A stretch of DNA of 64,000 nucleotides, taken from assembly GCA_017430835.1 (NCBI GenBank), contig JAFRMD010000120.1:94080-158079 (forward strand). The letters run 5' to 3'. Of this stretch, positions 51,217 to 58,436 are shown piece after piece. The stretch comes from Methanosphaera sp. (lineage in GTDB: Archaea > Methanobacteriota > Methanobacteria > Methanobacteriales > Methanobacteriaceae). Every line of letters starts with the position of its first letter. The stretch's first letter is position 1. The position numbers and the translations under genes are program-made. The notes under the pieces were generated by a model that saw only the letters and a list, made by a program, of their open reading frames with translations, did no database searches and was not told the origin of the DNA.

Positions 51217-51473
51217 ATTTCTTCACCGTTTTTATTGAATAAGGATTTTCCACTATGCCTGATATATGGGTAGCCTTTTGTTTCACCATATTTTATTAGG
51301 TCTTTAAACCATGCTCTTTGATAAATTAAATATTTATCTTTAATGTTTTTCACTTGGCATACTGCATCACTATAAGTTAAATGATTATCCAGTAGTGGTT
51401 TTATTTCTTCGAATAATTCCTTTGTTTCAGCTTCTCTTTCACTTGTTGACTGTGATATTACTTTAATTCCCAT
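51213..51473 (-). CDS. Unknown small protein, 86 aa
   Basis: I start at ATG 51473 (MGIKVISQSTSERE) because GGGAGTGATT lies at the right spacing; the longer frame to 51587 would overlap the 51502 gene. 'LLDNHLTYSDAVCQVKNIKDKYLIYQRAWFKDLIKYGETKGY' is helical. Confidence 0.6.
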   Translation of the reverse strand: MGIKVISQSTSEREAETKELFEEIKPLLDNHLTYSDAVCQVKNIKDKYLIYQRAWFKDLIKYGETKGYPYIRHSGKSLFNKNGEEI

Positions 51474-51501
51474 AACTATTGTAATCACTCCCATTATATG
51501 T

Positions 51502-52359
51502 TTATTTTTCTTTTTTGGTTGATGGTTTAACATAATATTCCTTTTTATCATAGGGATGGAAGTATCCGTTACTATCCCATGAACCATTTAAACGATAACT
51601 GAAACTATAGTAATGTAGTAATTCAGTTTTAATATCCTCAATTACACTACCCCATTCTTTTGCTTCTTGAGGGGTTATGATTTTTTTTAATTCATACTCC
51701 CCATCCTTGGTGAAGTATTTGATTATTGGTTGTGCTATTACACTATTGATTTCATCTGAAAAACCCCATGGTTTATTATCTGTTAATGGGAATGAGCCTC
51801 CTCCTTCAAAACATGATATTGGTACTCCATAGATTAGGAATAATTCGTCTTCACATTCTTCTCCTACATCATCGTAGGTTCCGACTAGGTAGCATACTTC
51901 GGATTTGTGTATTTCATGTATTACTCCTGCATGTGATTCTCCGGATTTTATGTTTATTCTCATTCCGTCGTCGAATGCTGATAGGAATCTGCGTAGTCCC
52001 CCAACATATTCTAGGTTGGGTTCACTAAACCATTGATATTCATCGAAGCTATCACCATCACGATACTTATTCTTATACTTTACATTATATTCACCGTATT
52101 TGTATTCTACAACATCACCTGTTTCAATTGAATATAAACTAAAAGTATCATCCTTATTGATTTGTGTATTTTCATCATTTTCTAAATCTAATGCATGCTC
52201 CAAAGCATGTGGCTGATTAGAAATAATCACAGAACCCCCATCATCAGTAGCAGTTACACTAAAGATTTTACAATTGTCATCGGTTCCATGGTTTCCCATG
52301 TACACTTCACTATCCTCAGGATATTGTTTTAAGATTTCGATGAATTTATCCAACCTCAT
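51502..52359 (-). CDS. Unknown protein, 285 aa, LPKxYPED-type N-terminus
   Basis: Opens with 'MRLDKFIEILKQYPEDSEVYMGNHGTDDNCKIFSVTATDDGGSVIISNQPHA', the widespread small phage 'L..L...P.D..V' domain. The middle (YEYKYGEYNVKYKNKYRDG, 'GGGSFPLTDNKPWGFSDEI') is strand-rich with a Gly run. The end has 'HPYDKKEYYVKPSTKKEK'. Function unknown. Confidence 0.65.
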   Translation of the reverse strand: MRLDKFIEILKQYPEDSEVYMGNHGTDDNCKIFSVTATDDGGSVIISNQPHALEHALDLENDENTQINKDDTFSLYSIETGDVVEYKYGEYNVKYKNKYRDGDSFDEYQWFSEPNLEYVGGLRRFLSAFDDGMRINIKSGESHAGVIHEIHKSEVCYLVGTYDDVGEECEDELFLIYGVPISCFEGGGSFPLTDNKPWGFSDEINSVIAQPIIKYFTKDGEYELKKIITPQEAKEWGSVIEDIKTELLHYYSFSYRLNGSWDSNGYFHPYDKKEYYVKPSTKKEK

Positions 52360-52385
52360 TTAAACACTCCCCATCCCTGTTTTTT

Positions 52386-53174
52386 TTAGATTAGTGTTGT
52401 TTGACCACCATTAAGTGTTACTTCATCAACTACTTTTTCAACTACATTAGTAACACCAACATCATCATTAAAACTATCATCATTATTATTTAATCTGTTT
52501 AATTCTATGAAATCTAAAGCCTCATTTTCATTATGAATTATTTCAATATGTGGCACAGGTATTCCATGATATAAATAACGATTAACTCTCCAACCATTAA
52601 ACCACTCCCTAGTTAAAGTATCAACCTGCAATATACTACCTCTCACACCATGCGAGAAAAAGTTTAATACTGCCATGCGTGCAGCTGTACCTTCAAGTTC
52701 CTCTCCAAGACAAAACATTTCCCCTTTACTTTTAACATGTGCTTCCAGTAACATACGTGCACTACCACAAGCAGGATCATTAACTATCTTATTTTTTAAA
52801 TCAGTGTTTCCAATATCATTATGAACTAAGTCATTAACTAATTCACTAACGCAAACTGGACTAAAAAATTGTCCCATCTGGGAAGATTTTACTTTAGAGG
52901 TAACTAACTCTTCATAAAATTCTCCAAGAATATCATAGTAAGGATATTTTTCAAGTTTAATATTTAACTCATTTAACCATGCACTTAATAAGTCAGCATA
53001 TGCTTCTTCGTTTCCATGGTAATTTTTCTTGAATTCATTTTTGCATTTGTCTTTAGCTAATGTTAATAAGTTTACTTCAATAGCATAATCTAAAAAATCA
53101 TTCCAGATTACACTACGATCATTGTGTCTTGCTAATTCTTCGAATATTTCATTAAAACTTTTATTATCATTCAT
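52386..53174 (-). CDS. N6-adenine methylase-like protein lacking NPPY, second copy
   Basis: 262 aa. GQFFSP (101-106) and the SAM motif NDPACGSARMLLEAH (132-146) are intact, and 'AARMAVLNFFSHGVRGSILQVD' follows. The expected NPPY site is instead VNRYLYHGIPVPHIEI (197-212), matching the 22966 copy. It ends in QTTLI. The two copies share the unusual segment but otherwise differ, so they form an old family. It follows the 53244 gene with the AACCCAAAAAG-type motif between them. Confidence 0.75.
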   Translation of the reverse strand: MNDNKSFNEIFEELARHNDRSVIWNDFLDYAIEVNLLTLAKDKCKNEFKKNYHGNEEAYADLLSAWLNELNIKLEKYPYYDILGEFYEELVTSKVKSSQMGQFFSPVCVSELVNDLVHNDIGNTDLKNKIVNDPACGSARMLLEAHVKSKGEMFCLGEELEGTAARMAVLNFFSHGVRGSILQVDTLTREWFNGWRVNRYLYHGIPVPHIEIIHNENEALDFIELNRLNNNDDSFNDDVGVTNVVEKVVDEVTLNGGQTTLI

Positions 53175-53201
53175 TGTAGTTTGTCTCCTCGAATTTTTTT
53201 T

Positions 53202-53212
53202 CTTTTTGGGTC
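53202..53212 (-). promoter_or_regulatory. ACCCAAAAAG leader motif
   Basis: Minus strand GACCCAAAAAG, 28 bases upstream of ATG 53174, followed by a T/A tract and GAGGAGAC. It lies inside an operon without an obvious TATA box, so the motif is not simply part of a promoter. Confidence 0.5.
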
Positions 53213-53243
53213 TAAATAATTTAAAAAATATGAAAAAAATATA

Positions 53244-53591
53244 TTATTTTTTTAATTTAACACTTAAATCCTCCTTCAAAGCATTTATTAATTCTAATGG
53301 CGTATCCTCACCATTATCCAAATAATCAATAAGCATATTCATTAATTCATCTAATGCTTTGTTTATTTCAGCTTCCCTTTGGGACTCCTCATGTAATTTT
53401 TCACAAGTCTCATCATCCACAGGTTCACTAATACATATCTTCAAATCTACTGTGTATGGACGGTTACCTACAATATTCTTATGATGATATGTGCATCCAT
53501 CCTCGAATTTCAATAATAATTCACGTACTAATGTTTTCCACGTATCTGGAAACAATGTATTATTATCTAAAGTACTTGTTAAATCAATCAT
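53244..53591 (-). CDS. Unknown protein, paralogue of the 38199 gene
   Basis: 115 aa, 'FPDTWKTLVRELLLKFEDGCTYHHKNIVGNRPYTVDLKICISEPVDDETCEKLHEESQREAEINKALDELMNMLIDYLDNG'. It overlaps the 53588 repeat gene by 4 bases. Its placement beside an AP2-like repeat gene is the same as that of the 38199 gene. Confidence 0.68.
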   Translation of the reverse strand: MIDLTSTLDNNTLFPDTWKTLVRELLLKFEDGCTYHHKNIVGNRPYTVDLKICISEPVDDETCEKLHEESQREAEINKALDELMNMLIDYLDNGEDTPLELINALKEDLSVKLKK

Positions 53592-54997
53592 ATTATACCT
53601 TCATTTTCTGCTTGTAAACGGAACTCCGGAACCAAACTTTTATCCCAATCATGCTCCTCTAATAAATCCCTCACACGACGTGCTAACTCCCTAGTTTTAA
53701 AACGACCATAAAATATTTTACGTCCTTTAAAAGATTTACTAATCATATAAGAATCATTTTGATTACTATAATAAACATACCTATCTGGACTAGGTTCATT
53801 TAACTCTTTTTTTATACGTGGTAATTCATTTTTATTCCAATCAACTTTTTTTAATTCACGTACGACTTTCTCAGCCATACGCCTATTCTTATAGGAACCA
53901 TAATTAATACTTTTACCATCTACTTTACGTTGTACACGGTAAGCTTTTTTACGACCATTAGTTTTGTAAATATAATTATTGAATTTTTTAGATGGTTCTA
54001 AATCCGGATTATATATTACTGGTTTGAATTGTAATACTGTTAATGGGTCTTTTCCACTGAATATTATTCGTTTGAATTCCATCCAATCCACACCATATTT
54101 ACCTAACCAGTTGCGTATGTTTTGTGGTGTGGTGCCTAGTTTTCGTGCAGTATTGGTTTGGTTAATATTTGGATCATCATTAATGATATGAATCATTTCA
54201 AGGATTTCTTTTTCACGTGAATTTTTTTTACAAATGTTTCTTACTTTTTTACGTTCAGGGAATGGTGGTAGTTTCATATTATAATATGGATTTTTTGTAT
54301 CATCTATAATCTCCACTAGTAAATTGTAATCCCAATCATATTTTATTAGGAAGTCTCTTTCGTATAATGCATCTTCTATATTATTGTAGTTGATTACATC
54401 GAGTTTGTTTTCAACTGTGTATTTTTTAGGTATTTTTATTTGCCAATTATTATAATTACGGTCACGTACGATATATTGGTAGAAGTATAATAATTCAGTG
54501 TACCATTCAGGATATGAATTTTCTATAACGGGTAATTGTGTTTTATCCCAGCCACCTTTAATTAGTTCCTGACGGTAGTAGTATGCTTGCTCATATGTCC
54601 TGCAACTACATACCCATGTACTATTATAGTATACTCCATAACATGATTTGCTTTTTTTAAGTATTGTTCCTTCACCATATCCTTTACGTTTTGGTCTGCC
54701 TTTACGTAAGCGTTCAGGTACTGGATACAATAAACCATTATTAATATAGGGGTTGTCTTTTTTTAGGTTTACCTTGTTTGGACGTGGTGCTTCATCTACA
54801 CTAGTATTATAATATAAGTCCCGGTAGTGTAATGCTTCCATTATTGTATCAATGGTGCCTAAGTATTTTTCATCTTTGTTTCGTACTTGGTATTTCTTAC
54901 CAGTTGCATTTAAGCTAATGTGATGGTAGTATTCACTAATACGATTCTTTTCTTCAGTTGTTGGTATGTGTTCAGCTACTTTAATTAATCCAGTCAT
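53588..54997 (-). CDS. AP2-like repeat and helix-turn-helix protein, 469 aa
   Basis: Modules at about 24-65, 110-155, 175-240 (KIKRxYxxENxxD-type with 'WQIKIPKKYTVENKLD'), 345-395 and 402-455 (KAYRVQRKVDGKSINYGSYKNRRMAEKVV, SYMISKSFKGRKIFYGRFKTRELARRVRD). In the middle, 'NINQTNTARKLGTTPQNIRNWLGKYGVDWMEFKRII' (about 285-320) is a helix-turn-helix. GGAGTGATT precedes ATG 54997. Its plan matches the 58433 protein, so both are paralogous multi-site DNA-binding proteins. Confidence 0.75.
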   Translation of the reverse strand: MTGLIKVAEHIPTTEEKNRISEYYHHISLNATGKKYQVRNKDEKYLGTIDTIMEALHYRDLYYNTSVDEAPRPNKVNLKKDNPYINNGLLYPVPERLRKGRPKRKGYGEGTILKKSKSCYGVYYNSTWVCSCRTYEQAYYYRQELIKGGWDKTQLPVIENSYPEWYTELLYFYQYIVRDRNYNNWQIKIPKKYTVENKLDVINYNNIEDALYERDFLIKYDWDYNLLVEIIDDTKNPYYNMKLPPFPERKKVRNICKKNSREKEILEMIHIINDDPNINQTNTARKLGTTPQNIRNWLGKYGVDWMEFKRIIFSGKDPLTVLQFKPVIYNPDLEPSKKFNNYIYKTNGRKKAYRVQRKVDGKSINYGSYKNRRMAEKVVRELKKVDWNKNELPRIKKELNEPSPDRYVYYSNQNDSYMISKSFKGRKIFYGRFKTRELARRVRDLLEEHDWDKSLVPEFRLQAENEGII

Positions 54998-55109
54998 ATA
55001 TTAAATCACTCCATTTTTTTTGGAATTTTTTTTTAGTAGCTAGTAACCTGTAAAAAACTATTAATTATAATCATTTTCTCTTTCTGCCTCCTCCTCATAT
55101 AAATACATA

Positions 55110-55179
55110 CTTTTTGGGTTTTAAAATTATATTGTTGTTTATTATTTATCTAAACATTACTATATAAAAGTAATGGTAG
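55110..55179 (-). promoter_or_regulatory. Promoter of the 54997-41702 operon
   Basis: Minus strand CTACCATTACTTTTATATAGTA (55158-55179) is the cassette box plus TATA box; AAAACCCAAAAAG (55110-55120) is the leader motif. Between them and the gene are two tiny frames (13 and 16 codons) starting near 55107 and 55075. Confidence 0.6.
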
Positions 55180-55213
55180 AAAAATTAAAAAAAATAAAAT
55201 AAAAAGAAAAAAA

Positions 55214-55507
55214 TTAATAATCCCATTCCAATGTAACAGGATACTTCTTACCAGAACCCTCATCACATAACCCGCCACCAACAATATAATGGAAATGCTC
55301 ATATAAAATTATAGACCATTCCCTTAAAGTACATGTTAATGGTTCTGATTCAATCCAGTAAGGATAAGCATCATCCGTGCACCTAACACAAACAACCAAC
55401 TCCTCCTTTTCATCATTATAATATAAATTAATTAAATCAGCACCATTCTCCAAGTGATCATCATACATCCCAGTTATTATATTACTAATTTCATTAATTG
55501 TAGTCAT
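55214..55507 (-). CDS. Unknown small protein, 97 aa
   Basis: 'TINEISNIITGMYDDHLENGADLINLYYNDEKEELVVCVRCTDDAYPYWIESEPLTCTLREWSIILYEHF' is helix/strand mixed and acidic. It ends the 55999 unit. Confidence 0.6.
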   Translation of the reverse strand: MTTINEISNIITGMYDDHLENGADLINLYYNDEKEELVVCVRCTDDAYPYWIESEPLTCTLREWSIILYEHFHYIVGGGLCDEGSGKKYPVTLEWDY

Positions 55508-55540
55508 ATTTTGATTCCTCCTTAATTAAAAAAAAAATAT

Positions 55541-55999
55541 TTAGATTAAATGGTGTTTGTACCATTTAATTATTCCTTCTTTCCAGTCCGGTACGCCTTC
55601 CCATGGAGTGCCTATCCATTTATCAGTTATATCATCTAGTAAGTTTTGGTCTACACAGAAGAGTTCGTTCATTTCATTGTATTTTCTAGGAATAACTCTA
55701 CGGTCATGTCTTTCTTCTGGTATGCCTCCTTGGAGGTATGATTGTTTCCATGCTTCAGATAATTCATTGTCAATGAATTGAATTAATAATATTTCTTTGC
55801 CTTTGATTATGTCTTTGATTTCATTTATGAAGTATGGGTCGTAGGTTGTTTCGTATGGCATGCTGAATAGTTTATCGTTTAAGATTATACTGCATTCTTC
55901 GAGGTTTTCATTGTTTAATATTATTTCAACAGCTGTTAATTCTTCTTTTTGGTTTTCGATGTTTTTTATGATTTCTTTTTGGGTTAGTTTTCTCATCAT
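55541..55999 (-). CDS. Unknown protein, 152 aa
   Basis: 'MRKLTQKEIIKNIENQKEELTAVEIILNNENLEECSIILNDKLFSMPYETTYDPYFINEIKDIIKGKEILLIQFI' is helix-rich. Start ATGATG at 55997-55999 behind AGGAGACAAAAAAC. First gene after the operator promoter at 56021-56096. Confidence 0.65.
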   Translation of the reverse strand: MMRKLTQKEIIKNIENQKEELTAVEIILNNENLEECSIILNDKLFSMPYETTYDPYFINEIKDIIKGKEILLIQFIDNELSEAWKQSYLQGGIPEERHDRRVIPRKYNEMNELFCVDQNLLDDITDKWIGTPWEGVPDWKEGIIKWYKHHLI

Positions 56000-56020
56000 G
56001 TTTTTTGTCTCCTTTTAATT

Positions 56021-56096
56021 CTTTTTGGGGTTATGAATACAGTTGTATTCATCTATATTAATATATGTTTTACTACTATATAAATATTATGGTATA
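56021..56096 (-). promoter_or_regulatory. Promoter with palindromic operator and leader motif
   Basis: Minus strand: ATACCATAATA, TTTATATAG (TATA, 56075-56086), then an almost exact copy of the 29.1 kb promoter, near-palindrome TGAATACAACTGTATTCA (56034-56051), and AACCCCAAAAAG (56021-56032). Confidence 0.7.
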
Positions 56097-56134
56097 AAAA
56101 ATAAAAAAAATAAGTAAAAAAGAAAAAAGATAAG

Positions 56135-56449
56135 TTACTCTGAATCATACTCATGTCCATTCAAATACAAATGAGCACTCTTAAAACCCTCATCCCGAAC
56201 ACCTAAAGTAACATTATCACCCACATGCAAACTATTATAATCACTTAAACTAACACTAAAAACATAATCATCAGTATAAACATAATACACTGGAATATCA
56301 TGACCACGACCCTGAAAATTCAAAACCTTATCAACCACATTTACAGTAACATTACTATACTCAGCAGTCGCCTCATCATAACCAACAATACCAATAGCTA
56401 CAATAGCTAAAAGAAAAACACCCCAACAGAAAACAGCCTCATCTTCCAT
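56135..56449 (-). CDS. Small membrane-anchored protein, 104 aa
   Basis: Start ATG 56449 (MEDEAVFCWGVF); TTG 56452 is possible. One N-terminal hydrophobic segment (CWGVFLLAIVAIGIVGYDEAT) is followed by a strand-rich exposed domain ('VNVVDKVLNFQGRGHDIPVYYVYTDDYVFSVSL...LHVGDNVTLGV'), so it is probably an anchored extracytoplasmic protein. Final gene of its operon. Confidence 0.7.
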   Translation of the reverse strand: MEDEAVFCWGVFLLAIVAIGIVGYDEATAEYSNVTVNVVDKVLNFQGRGHDIPVYYVYTDDYVFSVSLSDYNSLHVGDNVTLGVRDEGFKSAHLYLNGHEYDSE

Positions 56450-56828
56450 CAAAAATCAATCCTACACCATTAATACTTAATAATTGTTTAACAGGTAAAT
56501 AAAAAAAGTAAGTGCTAAAATTCAACTCACCAATACTGATATCATACTCCTCCGTATAACCATTACTTTTAAACCAATCAACCACAACCTTACGGTCACG
56601 ATAACGAAAAGTACAAAAACAACCTAATTTATTAGTAACATATTCCACTCCATGATGAAATGGATCATCTTCAGATAATATGAAATCTGCACTTAAAATC
56701 GGTGCATTATTAAAAATAGGAAAAACATCTTTAACAAAATCAATTAACTCATCTTCAGATATATCCTCAATTTTAGTTAGTAAATTATCATAATCCTTTT
56801 GAAGATTAATTAAATCATCAGCCAACAT
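56439..56828 (-). CDS. Unknown protein, 129 aa
   Basis: 'LADDLINLQKDYDNLLTKIEDISEDELIDFVKDVFPIFNNAPILSADFIL', then 'GCFCTFRYRDRKVVVDWFKSNGYTEEYDISIGEL'. Helical then strand-rich. Overlaps 56135 by about 11 bases. Confidence 0.6.
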   Translation of the reverse strand: MLADDLINLQKDYDNLLTKIEDISEDELIDFVKDVFPIFNNAPILSADFILSEDDPFHHGVEYVTNKLGCFCTFRYRDRKVVVDWFKSNGYTEEYDISIGELNFSTYFFYLPVKQLLSINGVGLIFDGR

Positions 56829-56837
56829 AATATTTTT

Positions 56838-57173
56838 TTAATCTACTCCAATATTACCTGTATATCCTAACTCTAAAGAAATCACTGGTTTAGTATAAAC
56901 CTTATAATAATCATCATCTTTATGAATGAAACTATTAAAACCATCCTTAAACAAACGGAATAATTCAAAAGCATCATCAGAACTCAAACCCGTAACACTA
57001 AAACGGATATTATTCGGATACCTTTTAAGCATACTATAATCCAAGCACTCCATTAAATCAGGATTAACATGATGCAATATCAAATCAATCTTAGACAACA
57101 AAGTATCACGGTCTTCTATAGTTAATTCATCAATCACTAAATTTAATCTTAATTTAGGTTCAATAATACTCAT
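56838..57173 (-). CDS. Unknown protein, 111 aa
   Basis: Start ATG 57173 behind GGAGAG; the frame extends to 57188. 'SIIEPKLRLNLVIDELTIEDRDTLLSKIDLILHHVNPDLMECL' is strand/helix. It overlaps 57170 by 4 bases. Confidence 0.6.
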   Translation of the reverse strand: MSIIEPKLRLNLVIDELTIEDRDTLLSKIDLILHHVNPDLMECLDYSMLKRYPNNIRFSVTGLSSDDAFELFRLFKDGFNSFIHKDDDYYKVYTKPVISLELGYTGNIGVD

Positions 57174-57358
57174 ACTGCATCTCTCCAATCCTTATACTTA
57201 CTTTTCTCATTATCATCAATATCAATACTAATACAACGACCATCTTCTAACTCATTAACACTACAAGGTACAAGAGCATACTTTGTCGCATAATACACTT
57301 CCATATCCCTTGGATACTTACTTAACTCATTAATCAAATCATCAACTGTAACAATCAT
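57170..57358 (-). CDS. Unknown small protein, 62 aa ('LSKYPRDMEV' type)
   Basis: Start ATG 57358 (MIVTVDDLINELSKYPRDMEVYY), with GAGGTAAT upstream; the frame extends to 57415. It matches the phage 'LIxxLxxxPxDxxVxxxxxxxxxxIxxV' pattern of 42326 and 51502. Confidence 0.6.
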   Translation of the reverse strand: MIVTVDDLINELSKYPRDMEVYYATKYALVPCSVNELEDGRCISIDIDDNEKSKYKDWRDAV

Positions 57359-57363
57359 AATTT

Positions 57364-57555
57364 TTATATTACCTCTGCAAACATCAAACCATAATACATG
57401 CCAAATAAAAAACACATGAGCATTATCAAAAGCCCTAATATACCATCATTTACTCTCATATTAAGAAGAATATAGAATAATATTAATAGGAAACCTATAA
57501 TAGCTAATATAATCTCCGGTGTGAAACTATTTTTAATTATTTTTTTAAAGTCCAC
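57364..57555 (-). CDS. Small membrane protein, 63 aa
   Basis: GTG start at 57555 with GGGAGTTG upstream. Two hydrophobic segments: 'FTPEIILAIIGFLLILFYILLNM' and 'GILGLLIMLMCFLFGMYYGLMF'. Overlaps the 57537 gene by 19 bases. Confidence 0.7.
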   Translation of the reverse strand: MDFKKIIKNSFTPEIILAIIGFLLILFYILLNMRVNDGILGLLIMLMCFLFGMYYGLMFAEVI

Positions 57556-57845
57556 TTACTCAACTCCCTTTTCAAGTCATTTAAACAGCATTGTAGAAAG
57601 AAATCCTCACTACTGAAACTATGAAATTCTTCAGGATATTTCTCTTTTAAAACTTCACCACTAGTATACATTTCACATATCTTAATGTAATCCTGACACC
57701 TACGATATAAGAAATCATAATCCACTTTTAATTCTTCATCCGTCCAACTCGGACAAGTATGATCCTTACTCCGGTAACTTAAGTGGAGTGTGCAGAAACC
57801 ATCATGGTAATAATAGCTGCAAGTTTCACATATTCTTTTACACAT
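57537..57845 (-). CDS. Cys-rich protein, 102 aa
   Basis: RICETCSYYYHDGFCTLHLSYRSKDHTCPSW gives a CxxC-C-C zinc-like domain, as in the 31880 protein and small phage proteins. Helical C-terminus. Confidence 0.68.
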   Translation of the reverse strand: MCKRICETCSYYYHDGFCTLHLSYRSKDHTCPSWTDEELKVDYDFLYRRCQDYIKICEMYTSGEVLKEKYPEEFHSFSSEDFFLQCCLNDLKRELSKWTLKK

Positions 57846-57862
57846 ATAAAATCAACACTTAG

Positions 57863-58024
57863 CTAATCCCTTTTTTCAAGGTAGCTTTCTTTTATTGCTT
57901 TATTAATATATTCGGTTAATGTTCCATCTTTAATCATTCTATCTAAAGCTATTTTAATAGCTGTCTTATGCATTTCAATTATTTTATCTGCAACATCCTG
58001 TCCACTATTCCATGAATCACCCAT
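57863..58024 (-). CDS. Unknown small protein, 53 aa
   Basis: Read from ATG 58024: 'MGDSWNSGQDVADKIIEMHKTAIKIALDRMIKDGTLTEYINKAIKESYLEKRD' with GGGGGGATT upstream. Helical, amphipathic. No family. Confidence 0.6.
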   Translation of the reverse strand: MGDSWNSGQDVADKIIEMHKTAIKIALDRMIKDGTLTEYINKAIKESYLEKRD

Positions 58025-58058
58025 AAAAATAATCCCCCCATCAATATTCTTTTTATGT

Positions 58059-58436
58059 TTAGTCTTTTAACCATGAATCCTCAACAACACCACTAATAAT
58101 TTTTAATGGTTTGAAATTATAGAAATACCTTGAAGCTGTACCATCAGCCATCATTTCAACATTGTTATTATTTAAACGACAACATGCTTCCTTTTCAACA
58201 CATTTAATAACATCATCTGTTAAATCAGTACTAGTTATTAAATAGAATTCTAAATCCATCCTTGTCGGAGTAGATGTAACCTCATAAGTAATACAACCAA
58301 TGTGTGCACTAATATAATTAATATTTAAAGATTCAATGAGTATACTCCATTTATTTTCAATGAAATTATAAGTCTCCTGAAGTAAATCATTATAATCATT
58401 ATACTTTTTTAGTAAATGTTGCATATTCCCAATCAT
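58059..58436 (-). CDS. Unknown protein, 125 aa
   Basis: 'MQHLLKKYNDYNDLLQETYNFIENKWSILIESLNINYISAHIGCITYEVTSTPTRMDLEFYLITSTDL' is helix then strand. Overlaps the 58433 gene by 4 bases. No family recognised. Confidence 0.6.
   Translation of the reverse strand: MIGNMQHLLKKYNDYNDLLQETYNFIENKWSILIESLNINYISAHIGCITYEVTSTPTRMDLEFYLITSTDLTDDVIKCVEKEACCRLNNNNVEMMADGTASRYFYNFKPLKIISGVVEDSWLKD

Noticed and set aside
55020..55120. Two tiny frames (13 and 16 codons) in the 54997 leader
   Set aside because: Too short for a claim; described only as part of the leader.
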